22,893 bases of DNA from Lachnospiraceae bacterium. Lineage in GTDB: Bacteria; Bacillota; Clostridia; Lachnospirales; Lachnospiraceae. The stretch lies in contig CAAGPW010000032.1 of the NCBI GenBank assembly GCA_900771955.1, forward strand, positions 1-22,893, read 5' to 3'. This document shows, one piece after another, positions 13,511-20,970 of this stretch. A model generated the notes under the pieces. That model was not told the DNA's origin. It searched no databases and saw only the letters and a list, made by a program, of their open reading frames with translations. Both the position numbers and the translations under genes were made by a program. The stretch's first letter is position 1. Each line of letters opens with the position of its first letter.

Positions 13511-13894
13511 TTAACTTCCGCAGAACTGCTGTGATCTTTCCCCGTAATAATGATCGATATGATGCCGCAATGCCGTCACCCGATCCATATATATCCTGCT
13601 GTGAGCCGGCATTCCTTCCCTCCTGCATGCCTCATAAGTAACAAGTGTGGAAATGAGAGAAATCTGATCCGCCTCTTTGGGAAACGACTTTCTGATCAGG
13701 CTTTTATCTGCGCCAAGACTGTTTTTTACCGCAAAATCAATCTCGAGTTTTTCGATTTCTTCTGCTGTCGTTTCATTTAAAGCCAGAATCAGTTGACGGA
13801 GTGCCTTTACATAGGTCTCTTCGTCAATTTTTTCTTCCAGCATTGGAGTGACAAGCTTTGCCGCTTCATCCAGCTTTTCCAAAAGTTTATCCAT
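13511..13894 (-). CDS. Hypothetical helical protein coupled to a glutaredoxin-like gene
   Basis: 127 residues, soluble, mainly helical and acidic in the first half (MDKLLEKLDEAAKLVTPMLE) and with a His/Tyr-rich end (ALRHHIDHYYGERSQQFCGS). There is no signal peptide, membrane segment or motif I can name. Its ATG shares a base with the TAA of the upstream glutaredoxin-like gene (TAATG), with GGGAGGC upstream, which indicates translational coupling and perhaps a joint role. Function unknown. Confidence 0.75.
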   Translation of the reverse strand: MDKLLEKLDEAAKLVTPMLEEKIDEETYVKALRQLILALNETTAEEIEKLEIDFAVKNSLGADKSLIRKSFPKEADQISLISTLVTYEACRREGMPAHSRIYMDRVTALRHHIDHYYGERSQQFCGS

Positions 13895-14193
13895 TAACAG
13901 CCTCCCTTTAAGGAGCAGGACGGATGCTCGTCCTCCGTCGGTCTTTTCTTTAACCCGACATCCTCTGGGGTGAGCGTCACCGTTCCATCCTCAAGCAAAA
14001 AACATGGTATTCCGACATATCCGTTTTCCCTGCAGTCATCAAAGACCGGCTCCTTGTCCCGAAGCTTCAAAAACTCTTTCAAATATTTCACATGTGAACC
14101 AATATCTATCATTTCAAATTCCTGTCTGTCCTCGATCTGATCGTAAAGATACACGCAGTCCGGACAGGTACTCATTCCGTAAATCTTTATCAT
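13894..14193 (-). CDS. Glutaredoxin-like thiol-disulfide protein
   Basis: 99 residues with a thioredoxin-fold start, IKIYGMSTCPDCVYLYDQIE, holding an active-site CPDC (Cys10, Cys13), and the cis-proline region YVGIPCFLLEDG. This layout fits glutaredoxin-related proteins. An added C-terminal tail is rich in Cys (PSCSLKGGC), which might bind metal or act as a resolving thiol. The central insert FLKLRDKEPVFDDCRENG contains a further Cys. It likely handles disulfide reduction or metal transfer in the cytoplasm; partners are unknown. ATG at 14193 has a clear AGGAGG. It leads a coupled pair with the 127-residue gene. Confidence 0.85.
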   Translation of the reverse strand: MIKIYGMSTCPDCVYLYDQIEDRQEFEMIDIGSHVKYLKEFLKLRDKEPVFDDCRENGYVGIPCFLLEDGTVTLTPEDVGLKKRPTEDEHPSCSLKGGC

Positions 14194-14281
14194 TTTCCAT
14201 CCTCCTTTGTAGCGTTATCCGAAAAAATATCTGGTTTTATAAATACAATACCACATTCCGGGCAGAAACTGCATAAGAAAT

Positions 14282-14328
14282 CAAAAAACTCCCGAAAATC
14301 TGCTCTGTAAGCCAGACTTTCGGGAGTC
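14282..14328 (-). terminator. Strong rho-independent terminator of the ureide operon
   Basis: A perfect 10-bp stem, ACTCCCGAAA (14288-14297) with TTTCGGGAGT (14318-14327), is followed in the leftward direction by six T's. It lies 15 bases past the dehydrogenase stop and separates the catabolic operon from the glutaredoxin-like gene. Confidence 0.92.
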
Positions 14329-14342
14329 AGTTCTATTTTGCA

Positions 14343-15296
14343 TTATTTACATACATTGATCGGTTTTCCATCAATATACGCATAAACATTGTCAAATACG
14401 ATTTTTGCGCGCCGGAGCATTGATTCCTCGGATATAAATGCCTGATGCGGTGTCAGAAGTGTATTTTTTGCACCAAGCAACGGATAATCCGCCGGAAGGG
14501 GCGGCTCCATATCAAAAACATCCACGCAGGCAAAGCCTAATTTTCCCGTATTCAGTGCCTTTGCAAGTGCTGCATTGTCAACGATCGGCCCCCTCGCACA
14601 ATTGATAAATACTGCGTCCGGTTTCATCAATGCGATTTTTTCCGCATCCAGAAATCCCTTCGTCTCATTATTCAGCGGAAGATTTAAGGAAATAATGTCG
14701 CTGGTTTTTAATACCTCTTCCAACGGCTTATACTCTATGCCCAACGCCTTTGCTTCCTCTGATTCGCTGCGATTATAGGCAATAACCTTTGCCCCGAATG
14801 CAAGAAACAGCTTTGCGCACATCAGTCCGATTCTTCCCAGACCGATAATCCCTACCGTGCGTCCACAAATTTCCCTTCCACCAATTCCTGCACTGGTTCC
14901 TCCGTTTCTCACAGTTTCATTTGCCTTTACCACATTTCTCAATGCGTCAATCGCCATTCCAAGTACAAGTTCTGCCACTGTCTGGTTGGAATAACCTGCA
15001 GCATTGCAGATCATTACTCCCTTTTCTTTGCACTTTTCTGTTCCAATATGATCAATGCCCGTAAATGCTACTGATAACATTTTTAAACGATCTGCAGCCT
15101 CCACAACCTCTGCTGGATACGGATTGTTGGCTATCATTACGATGTCACAGCCTGCGCTCCTCTTTTTTAATTCTTCTTTATCGGTTGTTTTTGTATCATA
15201 ATAAACAAATTCATGCCCTTTCTCTTTTAATCCGGCTGCCAGATCCTCGATCGTTTCTGCCGGTACACCAAGCGGCTCTAATAAACTGATTTTCAT
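14343..15296 (-). CDS. D-isomer-specific 2-hydroxyacid dehydrogenase
   Basis: 317 residues with both domains of the family. The Rossmann motif is GIIGLGRIG (149-157); the catalytic triad residues are Arg235 in NCARGPIVD, Glu264 in DVFDMEPP and His284 in TPHQAF. The strand after the glycine loop ends AYNRSE instead of carrying the usual acidic residue, which hints at NADPH preference. Members reduce 2-oxoacids such as glyoxylate, hydroxypyruvate or phenylpyruvate. It is the last gene of the amidohydrolase operon, so it may reduce the 2-oxoacid left after nitrogen removal; glyoxylate would fit an allantoin route, but that is inference. The ATG at 15296 has GTGAGGA. A strong terminator follows. 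Confidence 0.92.
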   Translation of the reverse strand: MKISLLEPLGVPAETIEDLAAGLKEKGHEFVYYDTKTTDKEELKKRSAGCDIVMIANNPYPAEVVEAADRLKMLSVAFTGIDHIGTEKCKEKGVMICNAAGYSNQTVAELVLGMAIDALRNVVKANETVRNGGTSAGIGGREICGRTVGIIGLGRIGLMCAKLFLAFGAKVIAYNRSESEEAKALGIEYKPLEEVLKTSDIISLNLPLNNETKGFLDAEKIALMKPDAVFINCARGPIVDNAALAKALNTGKLGFACVDVFDMEPPLPADYPLLGAKNTLLTPHQAFISEESMLRRAKIVFDNVYAYIDGKPINVCK

Positions 15297-15392
15297 AGTA
15301 TTTTCCTCACCTTTCTGTATGATATTTTCCTGTTATGACATTATCTTAATCATAATATTTTTTTTTACATTTTTCTACCTGATATCTGACTT

Positions 15393-16649
15393 TTATAATT
15401 CTTCCGTCATATTTGACAGCTTCAGAAGTGTATTGGCCAGCACATCTGCACCTTGTGCCACTTCCTCATAATCGGTCCATTCCTCCGGACTGTGACTGAT
15501 CCCATTTTTGCTCGGGACAAAAATCATCGCATTTTTTACGAAACGCCCTACGAACAAAGAATCATGGACGGGTCCACTGATCAGCTCTGTATATTTCAAT
15601 TCCAGTTCATCACAGGTTTCTTCCAGCAATTCTACAATCTTTTTATTACAGGTCAGTGGTTCGTCATTATTTTCTTCTGTAATTGTAAGCCCCACGTCTC
15701 TTTTTGCCGCAATTTCTTTAAAGGCTTCCTTAAATTTTCGGATCGTCTCCTGCTTGGTATCCATATTGCAATCTCTGATATCCACCGCAAAAATACATTT
15801 ACCCGGGATGACGTTGGTTGCGTCAGGAATCACTTTTACGCATCCGATCGTTGCCGTATTGTATTCGCTCCTGCAGTCTTTCGCAATTTTTTCAAGTGCA
15901 AGTGCCATTTCACAGGAAGCCGCATATGCATCCCTTCTGTCATCCATACTCGTCCCTCCCGCATGAGACTGGCACCCTGTAACTTCAACCATATAATTGG
16001 AAGGTGCACAGATTTTGGTTACAATCCCAATTGGCAGCTTTTTCTTTTCCAACTGGCTGTTCTGCTCAATGTGAAGTTCAACCGCTGCATAAACATCACC
16101 TTTTTTACGTTTAATCTCATCAAACTTATCCAGATCATAGGATAATTCCTGCAACTTTTCATACAGGGAACGTCCGCTTTTATCGTGAATGTTCTTTGTA
16201 TCCTCCATACTTAAAACTCCTGCCATCGCCCGGCTTCCGAGGCATCCCAGTCCAAATCTGGTTGGCTCCTCCGAGGTATATATCACAACAGTCAGATCTC
16301 TCTTATGCTCCGCTCCGCTCTCTTTGATGATGCGAAGCGCTTCCATACCGCAGACAACTCCTGCCATGCCATCAAATTTTCCGGCATTTGGTACTGTGTC
16401 TATATGGGAACCTGTCCACACCGGGCTAAGTTTTTGATCTGTACCTTTTAAGGTCGCGTAAATATTTCCAATCGCATCTTCCCTGACCGAAAACCCCAGT
16501 TTTTCCATTTCTTCTTTTACATACCTGCGATTTTCAAGTTCCGGTTTGGTGAAAAGGATACGTGTCGTTCCAAATTCAGGCGTCGCATTAAACCGGTTCA
16601 TCCCTTCAATCCACATCTGTATGTTTTCGACATTTACTTTTTGCTGCAT
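15393..16649 (-). CDS. M20-type N-carbamoyl-L-amino acid / allantoate hydrolase
   Basis: 418 residues with the signature of the AllC/HyuC/ureidopropionase group: GSHIDTVPNAGKFDG (80-94, ligands His82 and Asp93), EEPTRFG (127-133) with GCLGSRAMAG, ELHIEQ (191-196, His193), SHAGGTSMDDRRDA (228-241, lid and dimer contacts), SGPVHDS (358-364) and NGISHSPEE (382-390, His386). These binuclear metal enzymes hydrolyse N-carbamoyl groups, releasing ammonia and carbon dioxide from carbamoyl amino acids or allantoate. Immediately upstream, 19 bases away, is the ring-opening amidohydrolase, whose product would be its substrate. The ATG at 16649 has GGAGGAG. The precise substrate is not decided by motifs. 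Confidence 0.92.
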   Translation of the reverse strand: MQQKVNVENIQMWIEGMNRFNATPEFGTTRILFTKPELENRRYVKEEMEKLGFSVREDAIGNIYATLKGTDQKLSPVWTGSHIDTVPNAGKFDGMAGVVCGMEALRIIKESGAEHKRDLTVVIYTSEEPTRFGLGCLGSRAMAGVLSMEDTKNIHDKSGRSLYEKLQELSYDLDKFDEIKRKKGDVYAAVELHIEQNSQLEKKKLPIGIVTKICAPSNYMVEVTGCQSHAGGTSMDDRRDAYAASCEMALALEKIAKDCRSEYNTATIGCVKVIPDATNVIPGKCIFAVDIRDCNMDTKQETIRKFKEAFKEIAAKRDVGLTITEENNDEPLTCNKKIVELLEETCDELELKYTELISGPVHDSLFVGRFVKNAMIFVPSKNGISHSPEEWTDYEEVAQGADVLANTLLKLSNMTEEL

Positions 16650-16668
16650 AGTCCATCTCCTCCATCCT

Positions 16669-18018
16669 TTAAGCTCTCACAAACTGTCCGAAGCCGGCGT
16701 TACCAACAATTTTTCCATTACTTGCAACCAACCTGCCGCGAAGATATGTTGCTGTCGGCACACCAACACCTTTTAATCCAACATAAGCTGATATCTTCTG
16801 CTTATAGTACAGATCCTGCGCTTTTACTTCCCATGGCTTATCCGGATCAAACACGACAATATCCGCATCAAATCCCACTTTAACCGCGCCTTTTTTCCCG
16901 TAAATTCCAAATCGTTTTGCCGGTCCTTCGGCTAACGTCCCCGCCAGCAGTGTAGGCGAGCATGCTCTCTTTACCGCTGCGTCAAAATAGGTCTGGAACA
17001 TAGTCTGAATACCGCTGATTCCGTTTCCAACCTCATAAATCGGTCGTTTCGTGTCATCCCGGTTTTCCAGCATGCCCGGAGAATGATCGGAGGCAACACT
17101 TGTGAAAGTCCCGTCTTTTACATAATCCCAAAGCTCATCCGAATCTTCTTTTCTTCTAAGCGGCGGCGCACACTTATACAGACATCCTTTCTCTATCAAA
17201 TCCTCTTCAGAAAATACCAGATAATGCACACAGGTTTCTGCGGAAATATTTACTCCCCGCCTCTTTGCTTCCGCGACCATCTGCGCTACTTTCGGATGGC
17301 TCACATGACAAATATGTACTTTTGCCTTTGTTTCCCTGGCAAGTTCAATAATATCTCTTGTTGCCAGTATCTCTGCGATCAACGGTCTGGAATTTAAGAA
17401 ATCACGCCTCGTACTGCGCTTATTTTTAACCATATCCTCCATGCCTTCCCGGATGATCCAGTTATCCTCACAGTGAAAACCTGCCATGCCCCCAAATTCT
17501 GCAATCTTTTGAAGCGCAGTCCTTACTCTTGCCATATTAAGTGCCGGAAAATCATTTCCTCCACCAGGCAGAAAAGATTTAAACGCTATGGCGCCCAGAT
17601 CATGCATCCCCTTTAATCTGTCAATATTATCCGGGACCAGAGCTCCCCACATACAAAAATCAGCATAGGACTTTTCCTCTAAATGTTTTCTTTTTTCTTC
17701 AAAAAGCGTCTCATTTACAATCGAAGGACTTTGCTGGTTTACCGGCATATCGATCAGACAGGTCACTCCTCCCACAACTGCCGCCGCCGTTGCCGTATCC
17801 ATTTCCTCATAATCCGCCTGATACTCTCCAATATGCATATGACTGTCCACTGCTCCCGGAAATAAAAGCTGTCCCTTTACATCAACCGTTTCCTTCACCG
17901 GAAATACCTCTTTATTTTCACAGATGGCAGCGATCTTTCCATCCTTTATGTAGACATCCGCCTGATACATTCTGTCGCTGTCCACGATCGTGCCATTCGT
18001 CAAAGCTAAATCAAACAT
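16669..18018 (-). CDS. Allantoinase-type cyclic amidohydrolase
   Basis: 449 residues from the ATG at 18018, which has AGAGGG seven bases upstream; ATG at 18024 and TTG at 18036 have poorer spacing. It overlaps the preceding gene by 8 bases. The binuclear metal site is complete: HMH (60, 62), carbamylated Lys147 in AFKSFL, His182 in FHCED, His238 in ICHVSH and Asp311 in ASDHSP. ETATAAA-like and IDMPVNQQSP segments, CAPPLR (283-288) and the late SAYVG resemble allantoinase more than dihydropyrimidinase or dihydroorotase. After the HxH the usual EPGR is GEYQ, so the substrate may differ from allantoin. It opens a cyclic amide or ureide ring; the next enzyme removes the carbamoyl group. Confidence 0.9.
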   Translation of the reverse strand: MFDLALTNGTIVDSDRMYQADVYIKDGKIAAICENKEVFPVKETVDVKGQLLFPGAVDSHMHIGEYQADYEEMDTATAAAVVGGVTCLIDMPVNQQSPSIVNETLFEEKRKHLEEKSYADFCMWGALVPDNIDRLKGMHDLGAIAFKSFLPGGGNDFPALNMARVRTALQKIAEFGGMAGFHCEDNWIIREGMEDMVKNKRSTRRDFLNSRPLIAEILATRDIIELARETKAKVHICHVSHPKVAQMVAEAKRRGVNISAETCVHYLVFSEEDLIEKGCLYKCAPPLRRKEDSDELWDYVKDGTFTSVASDHSPGMLENRDDTKRPIYEVGNGISGIQTMFQTYFDAAVKRACSPTLLAGTLAEGPAKRFGIYGKKGAVKVGFDADIVVFDPDKPWEVKAQDLYYKQKISAYVGLKGVGVPTATYLRGRLVASNGKIVGNAGFGQFVRA

Positions 18019-18769
18019 GCGCATCCCTCTTTTCAAACAACTGTCCCCAGTTCTTTATGGCAGAAACATCTACACCGACCATTCGGCATGCATCCCATAC
18101 TACCGTATTGATCGTATCGTATACGGTTATTCCGTACTTTTTTTCCATTTCCACAACACTCCACATTGCAGGGAAATTTGTACACACTACACTGATGCCA
18201 TCCGCTTTGTCCTTGCACACTTCGTCAAACATTTTGTGTATTTTTTCCTGTTCCACCAATGCAAAGGAACGGTTCACATACTGTCCCAGACATGTGGCAT
18301 TTACCACATGTATTCCGTTTTTCTCATATTCCTGCTTGATCTTTTCATTGATCGGCTCAAGATATGGTGTGATCAGATGAATGTTTTTTACTCCAAAATG
18401 CTCAAATGCCTTCATCTGCGCCAGCATACTTGTCGTCGCCGGGATTCCCGTTTCCTTTTCAATTGCCTCGCAAAGATGTCTGTCCGCATCAAACCCAAGC
18501 CAACCACCGGAGGTTCCATTCCATGCGATCACATCAACATCTGCATCCGCCAGCAGTCTTGCTGCTTCCATCATCGGCTCCTCGTCGAACTGATCCAGTG
18601 CATCCTCTTCCAGTGAGATCTTGGTTACCTTAAATCTCCCATAATGCATGGTTACAGTTTTTTCCATTCCGCATACCATATTAGAGCAGATTGGCTCCAA
18701 CACTGTATTGGAAGACGGCGTTAACATTCCAATCTTTTTCTGTTCTGTTTTATTCTCTATTACTTTCAT
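18011..18769 (-). CDS. Asp/Glu racemase superfamily protein (maleate isomerase / arylmalonate decarboxylase-like)
   Basis: 252 residues from the ATG at 18769, with AAGGA upstream; an in-frame start at 18835 adds a low-complexity leader that covers the promoter and is rejected. The N-terminal GMLTPSSNTVLEP (14-26) is typical of the maleate isomerase branch. The first catalytic cysteine position reads NGTSGGWLG (84-92) with no Cys; the second is present, Cys196 in VVCTNFP. A one-cysteine site recalls arylmalonate decarboxylase, which protonates through a single Cys, so racemisation by two Cys is unlikely. It is the first gene of the operon and overlaps the amidohydrolase by 8 bases. Its reaction in the pathway is unknown. 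Confidence 0.85.
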   Translation of the reverse strand: MKVIENKTEQKKIGMLTPSSNTVLEPICSNMVCGMEKTVTMHYGRFKVTKISLEEDALDQFDEEPMMEAARLLADADVDVIAWNGTSGGWLGFDADRHLCEAIEKETGIPATTSMLAQMKAFEHFGVKNIHLITPYLEPINEKIKQEYEKNGIHVVNATCLGQYVNRSFALVEQEKIHKMFDEVCKDKADGISVVCTNFPAMWSVVEMEKKYGITVYDTINTVVWDACRMVGVDVSAIKNWGQLFEKRDAHV

Positions 18770-18821
18770 AAATATCCTTTCCATGCCTGTGCATTTGTGC
18801 TCTTTTTTGTTTTCATGTTTT

Positions 18822-18850
18822 ATTCTAGCGGCCACTCTATTGCCTGTAAA
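18822..18850 (-). promoter_or_regulatory. Promoter of the leftward ureide operon
   Basis: On the minus strand TTTACA (18850-18845) and TAGAAT (18827-18822) are separated by exactly 17 bases, about 50 bases before the ATG at 18769. It lies back-to-back with the rightward pcp promoter in a 270-base shared control region. Confidence 0.7.
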
Positions 18851-18991
18851 TTGTACGTTGATACCATTTTTTGAGTTCTCTGTCCGTACCGGATTTCAGC
18901 ATTTTTTGATGTTTTTGCATGGTTTTACATACACTTTTGTCTGAAAGCATTGTGCAATAGTACGATTTACACCCCAATAAGACCATGCTAG

Positions 18992-18997
18992 TATAAT
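18992..18997 (+). promoter_or_regulatory. -10 of the rightward pcp/regulator promoter
   Basis: A perfect TATAAT lies 43 bases before the pcp ATG. No good -35 stands at normal spacing; TTTACA is 20 bases upstream. A strong -10 without -35 suggests activator dependence, possibly by the PucR-type protein encoded in this transcript. Confidence 0.5.
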
Positions 18998-19039
18998 AGT
19001 CAGCAAATATAGACAAATTGAGCAAAGGAGTATACTATT

Positions 19040-19696
19040 ATGACAGCAAAGAACATTCTGATCACCGGCTATGAACCATTTGGCGGAGATACGTTTAATC
19101 CATCTTTAGAGCTTGCAGAAACTTTAAGCGGAACGACCTACAAGGACTACACTTTTCAGTGTGCAAAAATCCCGGTAAATCGCTTTGACTGCATTCCAAC
19201 TATGGAGAAAGCTCTCGCCTGCTATGAACCCGAAATTGTAATCTGCACCGGACTTGCCTATGCCCGCGCAGGAATTTCTATTGAACGGGTGGCTATCAAT
19301 GTTGCTGATTTTCCGTGGCCGGATAACGCAGGCTATCTTGCATTAAATGAAACGATTGACAAAGAGGGACCTGCTGCTTATTTTTCAACACTTCCGATCC
19401 GTTCCATTATGAAAAACATCCGTGATGCCGGTATTCCTGCCTATGTTTCAAACAGCGCCGGAACCTACTGCTGCAATATGCTGATGTACGGAACCTTAAA
19501 TTACATTGCAAAACACAACCTTCCAACCAAAGCAGGCATGATGCATGTCCCGTATACTCCGGACATGGTCACTGACAAGGACTTTACCATGCCGTCCATG
19601 TCACTTTCCAATATGGTTCAGGCCATTAAGCTTGCCGCTCTTACTGCTGTAGATACCGAGGAAGATCTTTCCCTTATCTGTGGTTTTGCGCAATAA
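19040..19696 (+). CDS. pcp: Pyroglutamyl-peptidase I (pyrrolidone-carboxylate peptidase)
   Basis: 218 residues, normal length for peptidase family C15. Seen motifs: ILITGYEPFGGDTFNPSLEL (6-25), catalytic Glu82 in ISIERVAINVADFPWPDNAG, catalytic Cys145 in SNSAGTYCCN and catalytic His169 in MHVPY. The family removes N-terminal 5-oxoproline from peptides in the cytoplasm. Here an extra Cys precedes the nucleophile (CC) and an aromatic-Pro pair (FPWPDN) replaces the commoner acidic stretch. It starts the only rightward transcript and diverges from the cyclic-amide operon, so it may feed or process a related five-membered lactam ring; this is inference. The ATG has AAAGGAG about nine bases upstream. 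Confidence 0.93.
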   Translation: MTAKNILITGYEPFGGDTFNPSLELAETLSGTTYKDYTFQCAKIPVNRFDCIPTMEKALACYEPEIVICTGLAYARAGISIERVAINVADFPWPDNAGYLALNETIDKEGPAAYFSTLPIRSIMKNIRDAGIPAYVSNSAGTYCCNMLMYGTLNYIAKHNLPTKAGMMHVPYTPDMVTDKDFTMPSMSLSNMVQAIKLAALTAVDTEEDLSLICGFAQ

Positions 19697-19734
19697 CTAT
19701 CATTTCCTAGCCCTATGAAAAGGAGATTTTTATT

Positions 19735-20970
19735 ATGAAGCTCAGTCCGGAATTAGCACAATCTATCGTAGACAGAACAAAATCCATCGTATCTTATGTC
19801 ATTAATATTATGGATTCTGACGCTGTGATCATTGCCTCCAGCAATCCTGAACGGATCGGTGAATTTCATCACGGTGCAAAAAAGGTTCTGGAAAGTGGAG
19901 ATTTTTATATTATAGGGGAAAGTGAGGCTGCACAATACCCGAACGTTATTCCCGGGATCTCTCTTCCAATACGCTTTCAAAATGAGATCATCGGTGTGAT
20001 CGGAATCGGAAACGGAAGCGACTCTGCCATCAAATATGGTTCCCTATTGCAGTTTACTGCCGAACTCCTCCTGGAGCAGGCTTTTTTCAAAGACGAATCC
20101 ATTGCCAAGGAACACGCCTATGATGAATTTATGCAGCGTCTGTTAAAAGAGAGTTTTGTCGAAAATGAAGAATATTTTCTGCATCAGGCCAAACTGCATC
20201 AGTTAAATGTTGAAAACCCTTATTATATTGTCGTGGTGCATCTGGACAAAAATATCCTTCCCATTGTTGAAGGTGATACCTACAATTCAGACGTATTCCG
20301 CTATGAACGCTCCATGGAGAAGCTGCAGGAAACTTTTTCCTATCGTCTCTCCATTCCTGGCCTTCATACCGTTTTTATGCCCTCACATCTCGTTTTCATG
20401 GTTCCACTGACTCAAAAAGATATGGAGGATACCACTGCCTTTACCTCCAAATTTCTGGCGAACCTGGACTTTATACTGTCACAGACGCTTTCGGTAACTT
20501 ACTGTATCGGTTATGATAATGTGTCCTCCTCCATGCGTGATATACATGCCACCTATAACCATGCACTTTTTGCCATTCATCTTTCCATGTACCTTGGCAA
20601 AAACAGACACTCCGTAGCTTTTCCGGATGTCTATAACGAGTATCTGCTTTTGAAAATTCCAAAAGACATGTGGAAATCCTATTATGAGGAGATCATCGGC
20701 AACCTGTTAACGGAAAAAAGCAGTTCCAGAGAGCAGCTCCTTTCCACCCTTGAAGCGTTTTTTAATAATGACAAAAGTCTCGTTAAAACCTCCGAACAGC
20801 TTTTTATTCACCGCAATTCACTACTGTTCCGTTTAAACCGGATCTACACCTTAACCGGCTTTCATCCGCAAAACTTTAAAGATGCCATGAAATTATACAA
20901 CGCCTATGTTTTATGGAAACTGGATATGCTTTCTCCATCAAAGCAGGATATTCTTTTCAACCTGAAATAA
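19735..20970 (+). CDS. PucR/CdaR-type transcriptional regulator
   Basis: 411 residues. The N-terminal about 130 residues match the sugar-diacid-recognition (CdaR) sensor domain: LAQSIVDRTKSIVSYVINIM, then SDAVIIASSNPERIGEFHHG, and the GISLPIRFQNEIIGVIGIG core. The C-terminal about 65 residues hold the PucR helix-turn-helix, with KTSEQLFIHRNSLLFRLNRI and a final LYNAYVLWKL helix. Such regulators often activate nearby catabolic operons, including purine/allantoin and glycerate/diacid genes, when a small acid binds. It follows pcp by 38 bases with AAAGGAG before its ATG. Its 3' end overlaps the convergent racemase gene by 14 bases. I infer it controls the divergent amidohydrolase operon. Confidence 0.92.
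   Translation: MKLSPELAQSIVDRTKSIVSYVINIMDSDAVIIASSNPERIGEFHHGAKKVLESGDFYIIGESEAAQYPNVIPGISLPIRFQNEIIGVIGIGNGSDSAIKYGSLLQFTAELLLEQAFFKDESIAKEHAYDEFMQRLLKESFVENEEYFLHQAKLHQLNVENPYYIVVVHLDKNILPIVEGDTYNSDVFRYERSMEKLQETFSYRLSIPGLHTVFMPSHLVFMVPLTQKDMEDTTAFTSKFLANLDFILSQTLSVTYCIGYDNVSSSMRDIHATYNHALFAIHLSMYLGKNRHSVAFPDVYNEYLLLKIPKDMWKSYYEEIIGNLLTEKSSSREQLLSTLEAFFNNDKSLVKTSEQLFIHRNSLLFRLNRIYTLTGFHPQNFKDAMKLYNAYVLWKLDMLSPSKQDILFNLK

Noticed and set aside
18837..19025. 62-residue leftward open frame in the pcp/ureide control region
   Set aside because: It has no ribosome site, covers both divergent promoters, and its sequence has no family-like pattern.
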